64,000 nt of DNA from Streptomyces sp. NL15-2K. GTDB lineage: Bacteria > Actinomycetota > Actinomycetes > Streptomycetales > Streptomycetaceae. Below, piece after piece: positions 8,006 through 16,945 of this stretch. Each line of letters opens with the position of its first letter. Within the stretch, counting starts at the first letter, position 1. Position numbers and translations under genes: made by a program. The stretch spans positions 11,407,001 through 11,471,000 of the forward strand of contig NZ_CP130630.1 of NCBI RefSeq assembly GCF_030551255.1, given 5' to 3'. The notes beneath the pieces are model-generated. The model was not told the origin of the DNA. It searched no databases and saw only the letters and a program-made list of their open reading frames with translations.

Positions 8006-9385
8006 ATGAGCGACCTGCTGATCGTGGGCGGCGACGTCGTGACCATGGACTCCGCCCGGCGGGTTCTCCCCCGGGCGACGGTCGCCGTGTCCGGGGACAG
8101 CATCGCCGCGCTCGGCACGGCCGAGGACCTGCGGGCCCGCTTCCCGGGTGCGAAGGAGATCGACGCGTCGGGCTGTGTCGTCATCCCGGGCCTGGTGAAC
8201 GCCCACCAGCACATGGCCGTCGACCCCCTCGTGCGCAGCACGATCCCGGATCACATCAGCTCGCACGAGTCGATCTTCGACTGGATCGTCCCGCTCCAGG
8301 CCCACGCCGACGGCGACGACGACGAACTGGCCGCGACCATCACCGCCGTCGAGTGCCTGTCCCGGGGCATCACCACGGTGCTGGAGCCGGGCACGACGGC
8401 CTACCCGGAGCGGGTCGCCACAGGACTGAGCGCCGCGGGGATCCGCGCGCGGGTCGGCGGCTGGGGCTGGGACGCGGAGGGCGTGCCGTTCGGCGCGCCC
8501 GCCGACGAGGTGCTCTCCAGGCAGGAGGACATCGTCCGGTCCCTGCCGGTCACCGGGCCGGTCACCGGGTGGGTGACGCTGGTGGGCCACGACCTCGCCA
8601 GCGACGAGCTCTTCGCCGGAGCGGCGAGCCTGGCCGAGCGGCTCGACACCGGGCTGACCTGGCACGTCTCGCCGGGACCCGCCGACGTCGAGGCCTACGC
8701 CAAGCGCTGCGGGCGCCGGCCGGTGGTCCACTTCGGCGAGCTGGGAGTACTCGGCCCGCGCCTGCTGCTGGGGCACGCCGTGTGGCTCGACGACGCGGAG
8801 GTCGACGCGATCCTCGCCACCCGTACCGCGGTCGCCGCCTGCCCGGGGGCCTACCTGCGCCTCGCCCAGGGATATACCCGCGCGTCGCGTCACGCCGAGC
8901 TGGTGCGCCGGGGCGGCCGGGTGGCACTGGGCTGCGACGCCCACAACGCCGGCGACGCCCCGGACGTCCTCCTGGCCGCCTACCTGTTCGCCGGCCTCGA
9001 ACGCGACCGTGACCTGCCCGACCCGATCCGCGCCGAGCAGGCGTTCGCGCTCGCGACGGTCGACGGGGCCGAGGCGATCGGTCTCGGGGAGCGGACCGGC
9101 TCCCTCGAGGTCGGCAAGGCCGCCGACATCGTCGTACTCGACACCGACGATCCCGCCTGGATGCCCCGCGGCGACCTCGCCCGCCAGCTCGTCTGGGGCC
9201 ATGTGTCGCGCACCGTCCGTGACGTGCTGGTCGACGGCCGCGTGGTCGTCCGCGACCGGCGGCCGACCGGCATCGACCTCGCCGCCGTCGCCGAGGCCGC
9301 CGCCGAGCGATCCGCCGCCCTCCTGCGGCGCGCCGGCCTCACGCCCCGCCCGACCTGGCCTGCCGAGCCGGCGGCCGCAGTGTAA
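8006..9385 (+). CDS. Amidohydrolase (AtzA/guanine-deaminase-like cytosine-deaminase family)
   Basis: 459-aa metal-dependent hydrolase, probably a deaminase or dechlorinase of an N-heterocycle. Metal-site motifs are in order: HxH in GLVNAHQHMA, His in GLTWHVSPGP, His in LLLGHAVWLDD, and Asp in VALGCDAHNAGD. The C-terminal beta-sandwich (GSLEVGKAADIVVLDTDDP) is typical of the composite domain. I chose the ATG at 8006 because MSDLLIVGGDVVTMD is the canonical start of the family and the codon overlaps a preceding TGA. It is the only intact gene in a decayed stretch, so it may act alone or be a survivor of a catabolic cluster. Substrate unknown. Confidence 0.82.
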   Translation: MSDLLIVGGDVVTMDSARRVLPRATVAVSGDSIAALGTAEDLRARFPGAKEIDASGCVVIPGLVNAHQHMAVDPLVRSTIPDHISSHESIFDWIVPLQAHADGDDDELAATITAVECLSRGITTVLEPGTTAYPERVATGLSAAGIRARVGGWGWDAEGVPFGAPADEVLSRQEDIVRSLPVTGPVTGWVTLVGHDLASDELFAGAASLAERLDTGLTWHVSPGPADVEAYAKRCGRRPVVHFGELGVLGPRLLLGHAVWLDDAEVDAILATRTAVAACPGAYLRLAQGYTRASRHAELVRRGGRVALGCDAHNAGDAPDVLLAAYLFAGLERDRDLPDPIRAEQAFALATVDGAEAIGLGERTGSLEVGKAADIVVLDTDDPAWMPRGDLARQLVWGHVSRTVRDVLVDGRVVVRDRRPTGIDLAAVAEAAAERSAALLRRAGLTPRPTWPAEPAAAV

Positions 9386-9576
9386 GTCTGTAGGACGGTG
9401 CGCCAGCCGGTCGGCGGGAGATGAACGGCTCGCCGAGGAGGCCAGGTGGTACGTGTCCGGTGCCGGAGCGACGCACGATGGGTCGCCTGGGAGACGGGAG
9501 TTTGACCACTCTCTTCGAGTTCCGGTGCTGGTTCGGTGCTGACCTTCTGCCCGCCGACGAGGCAAAACCGCAGGTC

Positions 9577-9690
9577 CTAGCCCCGATCGAATGAGTTGTC
9601 GTACCACTCGATGGTGGTGCCGATGAGGCTGGCGGCGACGATGCGCTTGAGGTTGGACGGGGCTGGCGGAGCGGTTGCGGGCGACGACAT
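9577..9690 (-). pseudogene. MFS transporter, N-terminal stub
   Basis: From an ATG at 9690 the minus strand encodes MSSPATAPPAPSNLKRI, then VAASLIGTTIEWYDNSFDRG and a stop. The IGTTIEWYD block is the hallmark first helix of metabolite:H+ symporters (MhpC/ShiA/KgtP type), which continue with FFLYG. Everything after the first half helix is missing. It shows that a transporter gene was cut here. The flanking 9386-9576 has no recognisable continuation. Confidence 0.65.
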
Positions 9691-9912
9691 CGGCACCACT
9701 TCCTGGCGGTCGACGGGGACGTTTGCGTGTCGCCACACCGTAGGAATCCGCAGGTCAGTGGCACATGTGGTGGGGCACCATAGTTCTGCGTGTGGAGGTG
9801 CGTGTGCCCACCCTGACGACGCTGCCGACGTCTCTACCAGGGCCCCACGGTAGTTCGAACCCCCGGCGGGGCACCGACAGCATCCGTACGTCCCCGTACC
9901 AGGCGTGAGCTG

Positions 9913-10330
9913 GTGCTTTCCCGGACGGTGGTTGTGCTGCGGCAGCGGCGCCGGCGTCGTATCGGCGGGGCTGCTTGTGCGCTGGTGGTGGCGTCGGTGG
10001 CGGGGTACGCCTCGTACGTGCATCAGCGGGCCTTTGCCCTGCAGGGCGGGGCGGATGTGGTGAGTGCGACGTTGTGGCCGTTGTCGGTGGACGGCTTGTT
10101 GCTGTTGGCGACGGTGGGCCTGCTGAACTCGTCCCGGAATGCGGGGCCGTGCAACGTGTGCTGTGGTGTGGCTGGCCTTCCTCCTCGGGATCGCGGTGTC
10201 GTTGGCGGCGAATGTGGCGGCCGCTCCGGCGCTGGCATGACAGCCGATGCTGTTGGCGGGTTGGCCCCCGGGTCGCCCTGTTGCTGTCGGCGGAGCTGCT
10301 TGTGCACCGTCCCGCCGGTCGCGAGCACGG
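9913..10330 (+). pseudogene. DUF2637 (Spd-like) plasmid-transfer membrane protein, frameshifted
   Basis: The plus strand encodes RRRIGGAACALVVASVAGYASYVHQRAFALQGGADVVSATLWPLSVDGLLLLATVGLLNSSR. This is characteristic of the DUF2637 membrane domain in actinomycete plasmid spread and integrative-element proteins. After about 10160 the similarity continues in a second frame (WLAFLLGIAVSLAANVAAAPALA) and then a third (RVALLLSAELLVHR). At least two frameshifts have destroyed it. Its presence suggests that an integrative conjugative element or plasmid once occupied this spot. Confidence 0.7.
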
Positions 10331-10573
10331 CGAGAGTCCGGATGATCCGTCGGAGCTTGGCGACGAGACTCGGCGAGACGGCGGCCCACACTGGGACCGG
10401 GAGGAGAGGAGAGGGGAGCGGACGGTCGTAGGGCAGACCTGTGCGGGTACGGCGTCCGGTCCCGCCCTGGGAGCGGCAGGCGCAGGACACCCAGGCGGGG
10501 ACATGAGCCCTCGGGGCCGGGCACGTGTCAGGCCGCGGACTGGTACCACCAGGCGGGCTTCCCCCTGACTTTC

Positions 10574-10697
10574 TCATCGGCCGGTCTCCACGATGCTCAG
10601 GGCCGTGCGCAGCGCCCGCACGGCGTGGTACAGGCGCGACTTGACGGTGCCCGGCGGGACGCCGAGCACGAGGGCCACCTCGCGCGTCGACTTGTGG
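10574..10697 (-). pseudogene. ECF sigma factor, C-terminal (region 4) stub
   Basis: The minus strand ends with KSTREVALVLGVPPGTVKSRLYHAVRALRTALSIVETGR and a stop at 10574. This is the sigma region 4 helix-turn-helix that recognises the -35 element in ECF factors. Upstream of K the frame runs into the antisense of an MFS fragment, so regions 2 and most of 4 are gone. The breakpoint is near 10695-10700. Confidence 0.75.
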
Positions 10698-10990
10698 GGC
10701 CGCAAGCGCACCTTCGTCACCGGCCTGATCGGCTTCGCCGGTGCGTTCGCCCTGGGCGGCGCCGCGACCAACGAGGCGATGCTCCTCGGTTCCCGTGCCC
10801 TGCAGGGTGCCTTCGGCGCACTGCTCGCGCCCGCCGCGCTCTCGCTGCTGGCCGTGATGTTCACGGACGCCAAGGAGTGCGCCAAGGCGTTCGGCATCTA
10901 CGGTGCGTTCGCCGGTGGCGGCGGCGCAGTCGGTCTGATCCTCGGCGGATTCCTCACCGAGGACCTGGACTGGCGCTGGACGTTCTCACA
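10698..10990 (+). pseudogene. DHA2/EmrB-type MFS transporter, internal fragment
   Basis: Beginning at GRKRTFVTGLIGFAGAFALGGAATN, the plus strand encodes two to three typical DHA2-family helices, including ALQGAFGALLAPAALSLLAVMF and FGIYGAFAGGGGAVGLILGG, ending at DLDWRWTF. There is no start in phase with an N-terminal helix and the sequence after 10990 is unrelated. It abuts the antisense sigma-factor stub with no gap, so two unrelated gene pieces were joined by deletion or recombination. Confidence 0.75.
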
Positions 10991-11860
10991 GGTCGGCGAC
11001 GACCGCGCAACTCGAGCCGCGATTCCGGGTGCTCGGCTCACGGGCCGGTTACGTCAAGCACGGCCTTGCCCCCGGAGGCGGCGCTCCGTGTGGGCAGGCG
11101 CCCGGCGAACCGAGCGGGAGTGAGGGGGCGGAGCCCGAGTCCCTGTGGGGCACCGTCGGCGCGCCCAACCCGGTCACGGTCCTCGACGCGGCCGCCACCC
11201 TCACCCTTTGGGAGGTCGCCCGCCGCTCGTCCGCCGAGGACGGCGGCGTGCAGGCGGTGTGGGTTGGGCAGCAAGGCGAGTGCGCTGCGGCGGCGCGGGT
11301 TGAGAGCGATCTTCGACAGGTAGGGCATGTTCCTCACCAGCTCAGCAGGGCGAAGGGATCGTGGCCGGTGCCGGTGCTGCTGGCGCGGTCGGACAGAGGT
11401 TTCCCTGCGGGCGCTTCGCGGCCGGGAGTGAGGCAGGCCCGGGCGGGCTGGGCGCCAAGGGCTGCTTGCGCTCGCTGACAGCGCTCCTGGGCCTGTCCGG
11501 CGGATCGCGTGACCGCCTTGCCTTGGCCATGATCGTGGCCGTGGGGCGGGGTGATCTGACGATCAATGAGCCCCTTGATCTGCTGCATTCCGGCGCGGCC
11601 GGGCACCGGCTGCGCGACGACGGTCGCGTTGTGTCGGTGCTGCTGGCGATGACCGCGTACGGGCCAAGGAAGCGTCCTGCGAACGCTTCCGTCGCCGGTC
11701 GGCCGGCGGCACCGCTCGGTAACGCCGGGCTGCGGACCACCCGACCACCCTGAGTGTCCATCGAACGGCCCAGTGGTACTGCGCCGTAGGAAGCGAGGGT
11801 GGATGAGTGATGTGACTGTGGTGGAAGGGATGGGAGTGCAGACGGAGACGAGGAGGCGCG
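10991..11860. other. Non-coding or degenerate stretch before hydrogenase cluster
   Basis: I find no convincing gene here. Several long frames exist on both strands but lack recognisable motifs. The last 100 bp, ending with AGGAGG just before 11861, must hold the leader and probably the promoter of the hydrogenase unit. I could not pick a convincing -35/-10 pair. Confidence 0.4.
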
Positions 11861-13441
11861 ATGTCGGAGGGATTGGCCGAGAGCGGCATGGTGTGCGCCG
11901 CCACGAGGGGTGGCGCAGAAGTGCCGCCGGACCGGTCCCGGTGCGGCTTCGAGCAGTTGAGCGCCGTCGCCGACGCCGTCCTTTACGAGGGCTACCTCCT
12001 CTATCCCTACCGTCGGTCTTCGGCCAAGAACCGCGTCCGGTGGCAGTTCGGGGTCCTTTTCCCCCGGGACTGGGTGGAGTCGGACGGCCCTGTCGTCCCC
12101 GGGATGTCCGGCTCCGCCGACTCCTGGTACCAGCAGACCGAGTGTCTGCTGCGGATCCGACGGCCCGGCGCGTCCGTACGGGTGAGGCTTCGATACCTGC
12201 AGATGCAGCGCAAGCAAGTGCAGGAAAACGGCCGGGAGGGTGGCCACAGCGCCGTCGAGTCGTTGCGGGCGGACGACGGCACGGTGCATCTGACCTTCGA
12301 GGAGGCAGTGCCGCGCGAAGTCGATGTCGCGGTCCGCATGGACGACCTGCTGCAGGGTGAACGCACGTTTGCGGTGGGAGCGGCGGCCGGTGTGGACTTC
12401 GAGCCACTGCCGGGACACGCCGGTCGGGTGGTGCGGCGCCGGGAGGAGGTACAGGCGAGCACCACTGTCGCCGCCGAGCGGCTCTCGCCGGACCTCTGCC
12501 GGCTCCGGGTGCGCACCACGAACACGGGAGCTGTGCCGGATCCGCGAACCCCACGCGACGAGGCGCTGCGCCGTGCGCTCATCGCCACCCATACCCTCAT
12601 CGCCGGTGAAGGCGTGGAGTTCGTCTCGCTGATCGATCCGCCCACGGACCTGCGCACACATGCGGGTACGTGCCGGAACGAATTCACCTTCCCCGTCCTC
12701 GGCGGTGAACCCCCCACCGCCCCAGCCGGCTCCCGCGGCGCCCAGGGCGGCGGCACCGGACATGTCCTGCTGTCCTCACCGATCATCCTGCCCGACCATC
12801 CGCAGGTGGCTCCGGAGAGCCCGGGGGATCTGCACGACGCGGCGGAGATCGACGAGATCCTCACCCTGCGCACGATGCTGCTGACCGACGAGGAGAAGCG
12901 CGAGGCACGCGCCACCGACCTGCGGGCCGCCGCGATCCTCGACCGGGTCGAGACCATGCCCCCGGAGGTCTTCGCACGGTTGCACGGTGCCGTCCGCTCG
13001 CTGGTACCGGTCACCCCCACCACAGCCGCTCCGGCTCCGGAGCGACCCGCATGGTGGCTGGAGGGCGCCGACGACGGTCTCTCCCCTTCCACCGACACGG
13101 TCCTCGTCGACGGCGTGGCCCTCGGCGGTGGCAGCCGCGTACGGCTCAGCCCACGGGGACGGGGCGCCGACGCCCAGGACATGTTCCTGGCCGGGCGGGC
13201 CGCCGAGGTGGCCGCCGTCTTCCACGACGTGGACGGCAGCGTGCACATCGCTGTCACCCTCGACGACGATCCCGCGTCCGAACTGCACAACTGGTACGGC
13301 CGCTTCCACTACTTCCGGCCCGACGAGCTCGAACCACTCGGGCCGCAGGATCCCCGGAACGAGCCGCCGGCACCGGCTTCCGCCGCAGCCCCGGCGCGGC
13401 ACACGACCGACTCCGAGACCCCCTGCAGCGGAGGCCGATGA
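11861..13441 (+). CDS. Conserved hypothetical protein, first gene of hydrogenase operon
   Basis: 526-aa protein of unknown function, probably cytoplasmic: no signal peptide and no membrane helix. The ATG at 11861 follows AGGAGG at good spacing. The N-terminal part (about 25-270) has LSAVADAVLYEGYLLYPYRRSSAKNRVRWQFGVLFPRDW and looks like one globular domain. A middle Glu/Arg-rich helical segment (IDEILTLRTMLLTDEEKREARATDLRAAAILDRV) follows. The C-terminal part carries a short beta-rich module with VRLSPRGRGADAQDMFLAGRAAEVAAVF and FHYFRPDELEPLG. Its stop is 1 nt from the small-subunit ATG, so it belongs to the same operon. The gene order suggests a role in assembly or electron transfer; this is inference only. 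Confidence 0.8.
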   Translation: MSEGLAESGMVCAATRGGAEVPPDRSRCGFEQLSAVADAVLYEGYLLYPYRRSSAKNRVRWQFGVLFPRDWVESDGPVVPGMSGSADSWYQQTECLLRIRRPGASVRVRLRYLQMQRKQVQENGREGGHSAVESLRADDGTVHLTFEEAVPREVDVAVRMDDLLQGERTFAVGAAAGVDFEPLPGHAGRVVRRREEVQASTTVAAERLSPDLCRLRVRTTNTGAVPDPRTPRDEALRRALIATHTLIAGEGVEFVSLIDPPTDLRTHAGTCRNEFTFPVLGGEPPTAPAGSRGAQGGGTGHVLLSSPIILPDHPQVAPESPGDLHDAAEIDEILTLRTMLLTDEEKREARATDLRAAAILDRVETMPPEVFARLHGAVRSLVPVTPTTAAPAPERPAWWLEGADDGLSPSTDTVLVDGVALGGGSRVRLSPRGRGADAQDMFLAGRAAEVAAVFHDVDGSVHIAVTLDDDPASELHNWYGRFHYFRPDELEPLGPQDPRNEPPAPASAAAPARHTTDSETPCSGGR

Positions 13442-13442
13442 C

Positions 13443-14531
13443 ATGACAACCCACAGCAGTACCGCCGAAGTCAGCAAGGAACCCAGTCGCGCCGAGGACC
13501 GGAAGGGCTTCGACGAGATCCACATCCTCTGGATCTCGGAAGGGATGAGCTGCGACGGCGACACCGTCTCCCTGACGGCCGCCGGCCAGCCCTCCATCGA
13601 GGACCTGGTGCTCGGCCTGATCCCGGGCCTGCCGAAGGTGAACCTGGTCAACAAGGTGCTGTCGCCGAGCCTGGGAGGCGAGGACTTCCTCGCTCCCTAC
13701 CGAGCCGCGGTGCGCGGCGAGCTGGCCCCGTTCATCCTCGTCATCGAGGGCTCGATCCCCAACCAGAACATCATCGAGGGCGACGGCTACTGGACGTCCT
13801 TCGGCAACGACCCGGAGACCGGCGAACCGCAGACCCTGAACTGGTGGATCGACCAACTGGCCCCCAAGGCCTGGGCGGTGGTGGCCGCCGGCACCTGCGC
13901 CACCTTCGGCGGCATCCACGCCATGTCCGGCAACCCGACCGGCTGCATGGGCCTCGCCGACTATCTGGGCTGGGACTTCACCTCGCGGGGCGGCCTGCCG
14001 GTCGTCAACGTGCCCGGCTGCCCGATCCAGCCGGAGAACTTCATGGAGACCCTGATCTGGGTCCTTTACCACGCGGCCGGCTCCGCTCCTCCGCCCCCGC
14101 TGGACCACATGCTGCGACCGCAGTGGCTGTTCGGGAAGACAGTGCACGAGGGCTGCGACCGCGGCTCGTACTACGAGCAGGCCAGCTTCGCCAAGGACTA
14201 CAACTCGCCCAAGTGTCTGGTCAAGACGGGGTGTTGGGGCCCGGTCGTCAACTGCAACGTGCCCAAGCGCGGCTGGATGGCCGGAATCGGCGGCTGTCCG
14301 AACGTCGGTGGCATCTGCATCGGGTGCACGATGCCCGGCTTCCCCGACGCGTTCATGCCGTTCATGGACGAACCCCCGGGCGGAACACTGTCGTCGCTGG
14401 CCATCAAGCCGTACGGGGCCGTCATCCGCCGGCTGCGCGGCATGACGAACGAGTTGGTCAACCACGAGCCCAAGTGGCGCCACAACAAGCGGAAGCTGAC
14501 CAGCGGCTACGACCCGCGCTGGCGGCCCTGA
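13443..14531 (+). CDS. hhyS: [NiFe] hydrogenase small subunit, group 1h (actinobacterial type)
   Basis: 362-aa electron-transfer subunit with Fe-S clusters. Unlike classical group 1 small subunits it has no Tat signal; it starts MTTHSSTAEV and enters the flavodoxin-like domain at FDEIHILWISEG. The proximal-cluster motif is SCDGDT (C37, D40): the second Cys of the usual CxxC is Asp, as described for the Ralstonia eutropha actinobacterial-type enzyme with 3Cys-1Asp ligation. Other ligands are in AAGTCATFGGI, VNVPGCPIQP, HEGCDRGSYYEQ, SPKCLVKTGCWGP and GGICIGCTMPGFPD. It pairs with the large subunit 64 nt downstream. Function: high-affinity, O2-tolerant H2 uptake, known for this group in streptomycete spores. 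Confidence 0.95.
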   Translation: MTTHSSTAEVSKEPSRAEDRKGFDEIHILWISEGMSCDGDTVSLTAAGQPSIEDLVLGLIPGLPKVNLVNKVLSPSLGGEDFLAPYRAAVRGELAPFILVIEGSIPNQNIIEGDGYWTSFGNDPETGEPQTLNWWIDQLAPKAWAVVAAGTCATFGGIHAMSGNPTGCMGLADYLGWDFTSRGGLPVVNVPGCPIQPENFMETLIWVLYHAAGSAPPPPLDHMLRPQWLFGKTVHEGCDRGSYYEQASFAKDYNSPKCLVKTGCWGPVVNCNVPKRGWMAGIGGCPNVGGICIGCTMPGFPDAFMPFMDEPPGGTLSSLAIKPYGAVIRRLRGMTNELVNHEPKWRHNKRKLTSGYDPRWRP

Positions 14532-14595
14532 TGCCACGCGACGCGCACGCCACCACCCACCCGAGGAACACCGACAGCGAGGGGCAGCAGCACAG

Positions 14596-16389
14596 ATGAC
14601 CACCACCGAGGCCCGGCCCACGGAGCGCAAGCCGCCACAGCTCGTGGACATGTCCTGGGATCCGATCACCCGGATCATCGGGAACCTGGGCATCTACACG
14701 AAGATCGACTTCGCCAACCAGGAAGTCGTGGAATGTCACAGCACCTCGTCGCTCTTCCGCGGCTACTCGGTGTTCATGAAGGGCAAGGATCCGCGCGACG
14801 CGGGCTTCATCACGTCCCGGATCTGCGGCATCTGCGGCGACAATCACACCACCTGCTCCGACTACGCCCAGCAGATGGCCTATGGCGTCAAGCCTCCCCC
14901 GCTGGCCGACTACATCGTCAACCTCGGTGAAGCTGCCGAGTACATGTTCGACCACACGATCTTCCAGGACAACCTGGTGTTCGTGGACTTCTGCGAGGCG
15001 ATGGTCAAGGCCACCAACCCCGGTGTGCTGGCCCGCGCCGAACGCACGGAGGCGCCGCACGGCGACATCCACGGTTACCGGACGATCGCCGACATCATGC
15101 GGGCCTTCAACCCCTTCGAGGGCGAGGTCTACAAGGAGGCCCTGAAGGTCAGCCGGGTCACCCGCGAGATGTTCTGCCTGATGGAGGGGCGGCACGTCCA
15201 CCCGTCCACCCTGTATCCCGGTGGCGTCGGCACGATGCCGCAGCCGACCACCTTCACCGACTACCTCAGCCGGCTCATGCGGGTCATCGACTTCGTCAAG
15301 AAGGCCGTCGCCATGAACGACGACGTCTTCGACTTCTTCTACGAGGCGCTGCCCGGCTACGAGGAGGTGGGCCGACGCCGTATCCTGCTGGGCTGCTGGG
15401 GAGCCTTTCAGGACCCCACGACCGTCGACTACCGGTACGAGACGATGAACAGCTGGGGCAAGGACATGTACGTCACCCCGGGCATCATCGTCGACGGCAA
15501 GCTCGTCACCAACAACCTCGTCGACATCAACCTCGGCCTGCGGATCCTGCTCGGCAGCTCGTACTACGAGGACTGGACGGGCGACCAGCCCTTCGTCACC
15601 CACGACCCGCTCGGCAACCCCGTCGACATGCGACACCCGTGGAACCAGACGACCGTCCCGGTACCGCAGAAGCGCGACTTCGACGACAAGTACAGCTGGG
15701 TGATGAGCCCGCGCTGGTACGACAAGGCCAGCGACCAGCACCTCGCCCTCGACACCGGCGGCGGCCCGCTCGCCCGGCTGTGGTCGACCGCGCTGAACGG
15801 CCTGGTCGACACCCCCTACGTCAAGGCCACCGGCAACAGCGTGCGCATTTCGCTGCCCAAGGGCGAGAGCCTGCCGGAGACGACCCTGGAGTGGCGCATC
15901 CCGCAGTGGAGCAACACCATCGAACGGGACCGCGCCCGGCCGTACTTCGTCGCCTACGCGGCCGCCATGGCCCTGCAGTTCCTGGAAGAGGCCATGGGGC
16001 TCGTCCGAGCGGGCGAGACCAAGGTGTTCCAGAACTACGAGGTGCCCGACGAGGCGATCGGCTGCGGCTTCCACGAAGCGGTGCGCGGCGTCCTCTCCCA
16101 CCACCTGGTGATCAAGGACAAGAAGATCGCCAACTACCACCCGTATCCGCCCACGCCATGGAACGCCAGCCCCCGCGACATCTACGGCACCCCCGGCCCG
16201 TACGAGGACGCCGTCCAGGGACAGCCCATCTTCGAGGAGAACGGGCCCGATGACTTCAAGGGCGTCGACATCATGCGCACCGTGCGCAGCTTCGACCCCT
16301 GCCTGCCGTGCGGCGTGCACATGTACGTCGGCAAGGGCAAGACGCTGACCACCCTGCACTCGCCGACGTACGGGGCGAACCATGGCTGA
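14596..16389 (+). CDS. hhyL: [NiFe] hydrogenase large subunit, group 1h
   Basis: 597-aa catalytic subunit carrying the Ni-Fe(CN)2CO centre. The L1 ligand motif is RICGICGDNHT (C77, C80) and the L2 motif is DPCLPCGVH (C569, C572, H575). After His575 there is a 22-residue C-terminal extension beginning MYVGKGK, which a maturation endopeptidase should remove; a candidate is encoded at 24094-24690. The start ATG follows GAGGGGCAGCAGCACAG. Sequence features such as FDHTIFQDNLVFVDFCEAM agree with the actinobacterial type. The gene overlaps the NifU-like gene by 8 nt. Confidence 0.96.
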   Translation: MTTTEARPTERKPPQLVDMSWDPITRIIGNLGIYTKIDFANQEVVECHSTSSLFRGYSVFMKGKDPRDAGFITSRICGICGDNHTTCSDYAQQMAYGVKPPPLADYIVNLGEAAEYMFDHTIFQDNLVFVDFCEAMVKATNPGVLARAERTEAPHGDIHGYRTIADIMRAFNPFEGEVYKEALKVSRVTREMFCLMEGRHVHPSTLYPGGVGTMPQPTTFTDYLSRLMRVIDFVKKAVAMNDDVFDFFYEALPGYEEVGRRRILLGCWGAFQDPTTVDYRYETMNSWGKDMYVTPGIIVDGKLVTNNLVDINLGLRILLGSSYYEDWTGDQPFVTHDPLGNPVDMRHPWNQTTVPVPQKRDFDDKYSWVMSPRWYDKASDQHLALDTGGGPLARLWSTALNGLVDTPYVKATGNSVRISLPKGESLPETTLEWRIPQWSNTIERDRARPYFVAYAAAMALQFLEEAMGLVRAGETKVFQNYEVPDEAIGCGFHEAVRGVLSHHLVIKDKKIANYHPYPPTPWNASPRDIYGTPGPYEDAVQGQPIFEENGPDDFKGVDIMRTVRSFDPCLPCGVHMYVGKGKTLTTLHSPTYGANHG

Positions 16390-16945
16390 GGCCGCTGCCA
16401 CACGGCTGGCGGACCCGGACGTGGAGGCCCGGCTCGCCCGTCTCGACGAGCTGCTGGAAGGCCTACAGTCCATGCCCGGTCCCGCCACGCGCTCCGCGAC
16501 CGAGGCGGTAGGGCTCCTGACCGCGGTCTACGGCGAGGCGCTGGCCCGCGTCCTGGACCACGCCGACGGGCAACTGGTCACACGCCTGGCCGACGACGAA
16601 CTGCTGGGGCACCTGCTGGTGCTGCACGACATTCATCCGGAGCCAGTCGAGCACCGGGCGGCCCGCGCCGTCGAGCGGCTGCGACCCGCCGTGCGGGAAC
16701 GCGGCGGCGACGTGGAGTGGGCCGGTGTGGACGGGGACGTGGCCCGGGTCCGTCTGACGGCGGGCGGCGGATGCGGTTCCGGGTGCGGCGGCGGAGGGGG
16801 CGAGGTCACCGCCGCCGTACGGGAAGCGGTCCTCGCCGTGGCTCCCGAGCTGGCGGCGGTGGAGCCCGTACAGGCCTCCTCCGACCGGTCGGCGCCACCC
16901 GCCTTCGTACCGCTGGCCACGCTGACGCACCGAGGCGCACGGTGA
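16382..16945 (+). CDS. NifU-like protein with C-x3-C motif, hydrogenase-linked
   Basis: 187-aa protein. N-terminal helical part, then a C-terminal domain (about 90-155) resembling the NifU Fe-S scaffold domain: HPEPVEHRAARAVERLRPAV, then VRLTAGGGCGSGCGGGGGE, then VTAAVREAVLAVAPELAAVEPV. The conserved CxxC of NifU is here C131-GSG-C135, with an extra residue and a Gly-rich surround, which is unusual. The role may be delivery of a cluster to the small subunit or electron transfer; the NifU-like neighbour is typical of group 1h operons. It overlaps the large subunit by 8 nt and the next gene by 4 nt (GTGA). Confidence 0.8.
   Translation: MAEAAATRLADPDVEARLARLDELLEGLQSMPGPATRSATEAVGLLTAVYGEALARVLDHADGQLVTRLADDELLGHLLVLHDIHPEPVEHRAARAVERLRPAVRERGGDVEWAGVDGDVARVRLTAGGGCGSGCGGGGGEVTAAVREAVLAVAPELAAVEPVQASSDRSAPPAFVPLATLTHRGAR

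Noticed and set aside
6521..9736. 1071-codon minus-strand frame across the amidohydrolase
   Set aside because: Antisense to a gene with clear catalytic motifs; composition artefact.
10991..11330. Possible gene continuing after the MFS fragment
   Set aside because: Frames lack motifs and start sites; left as non-coding.
13254..16488. Long minus-strand frames opposite the hydrogenase subunits
   Set aside because: Strong plus-strand family signatures; the minus frames carry none.
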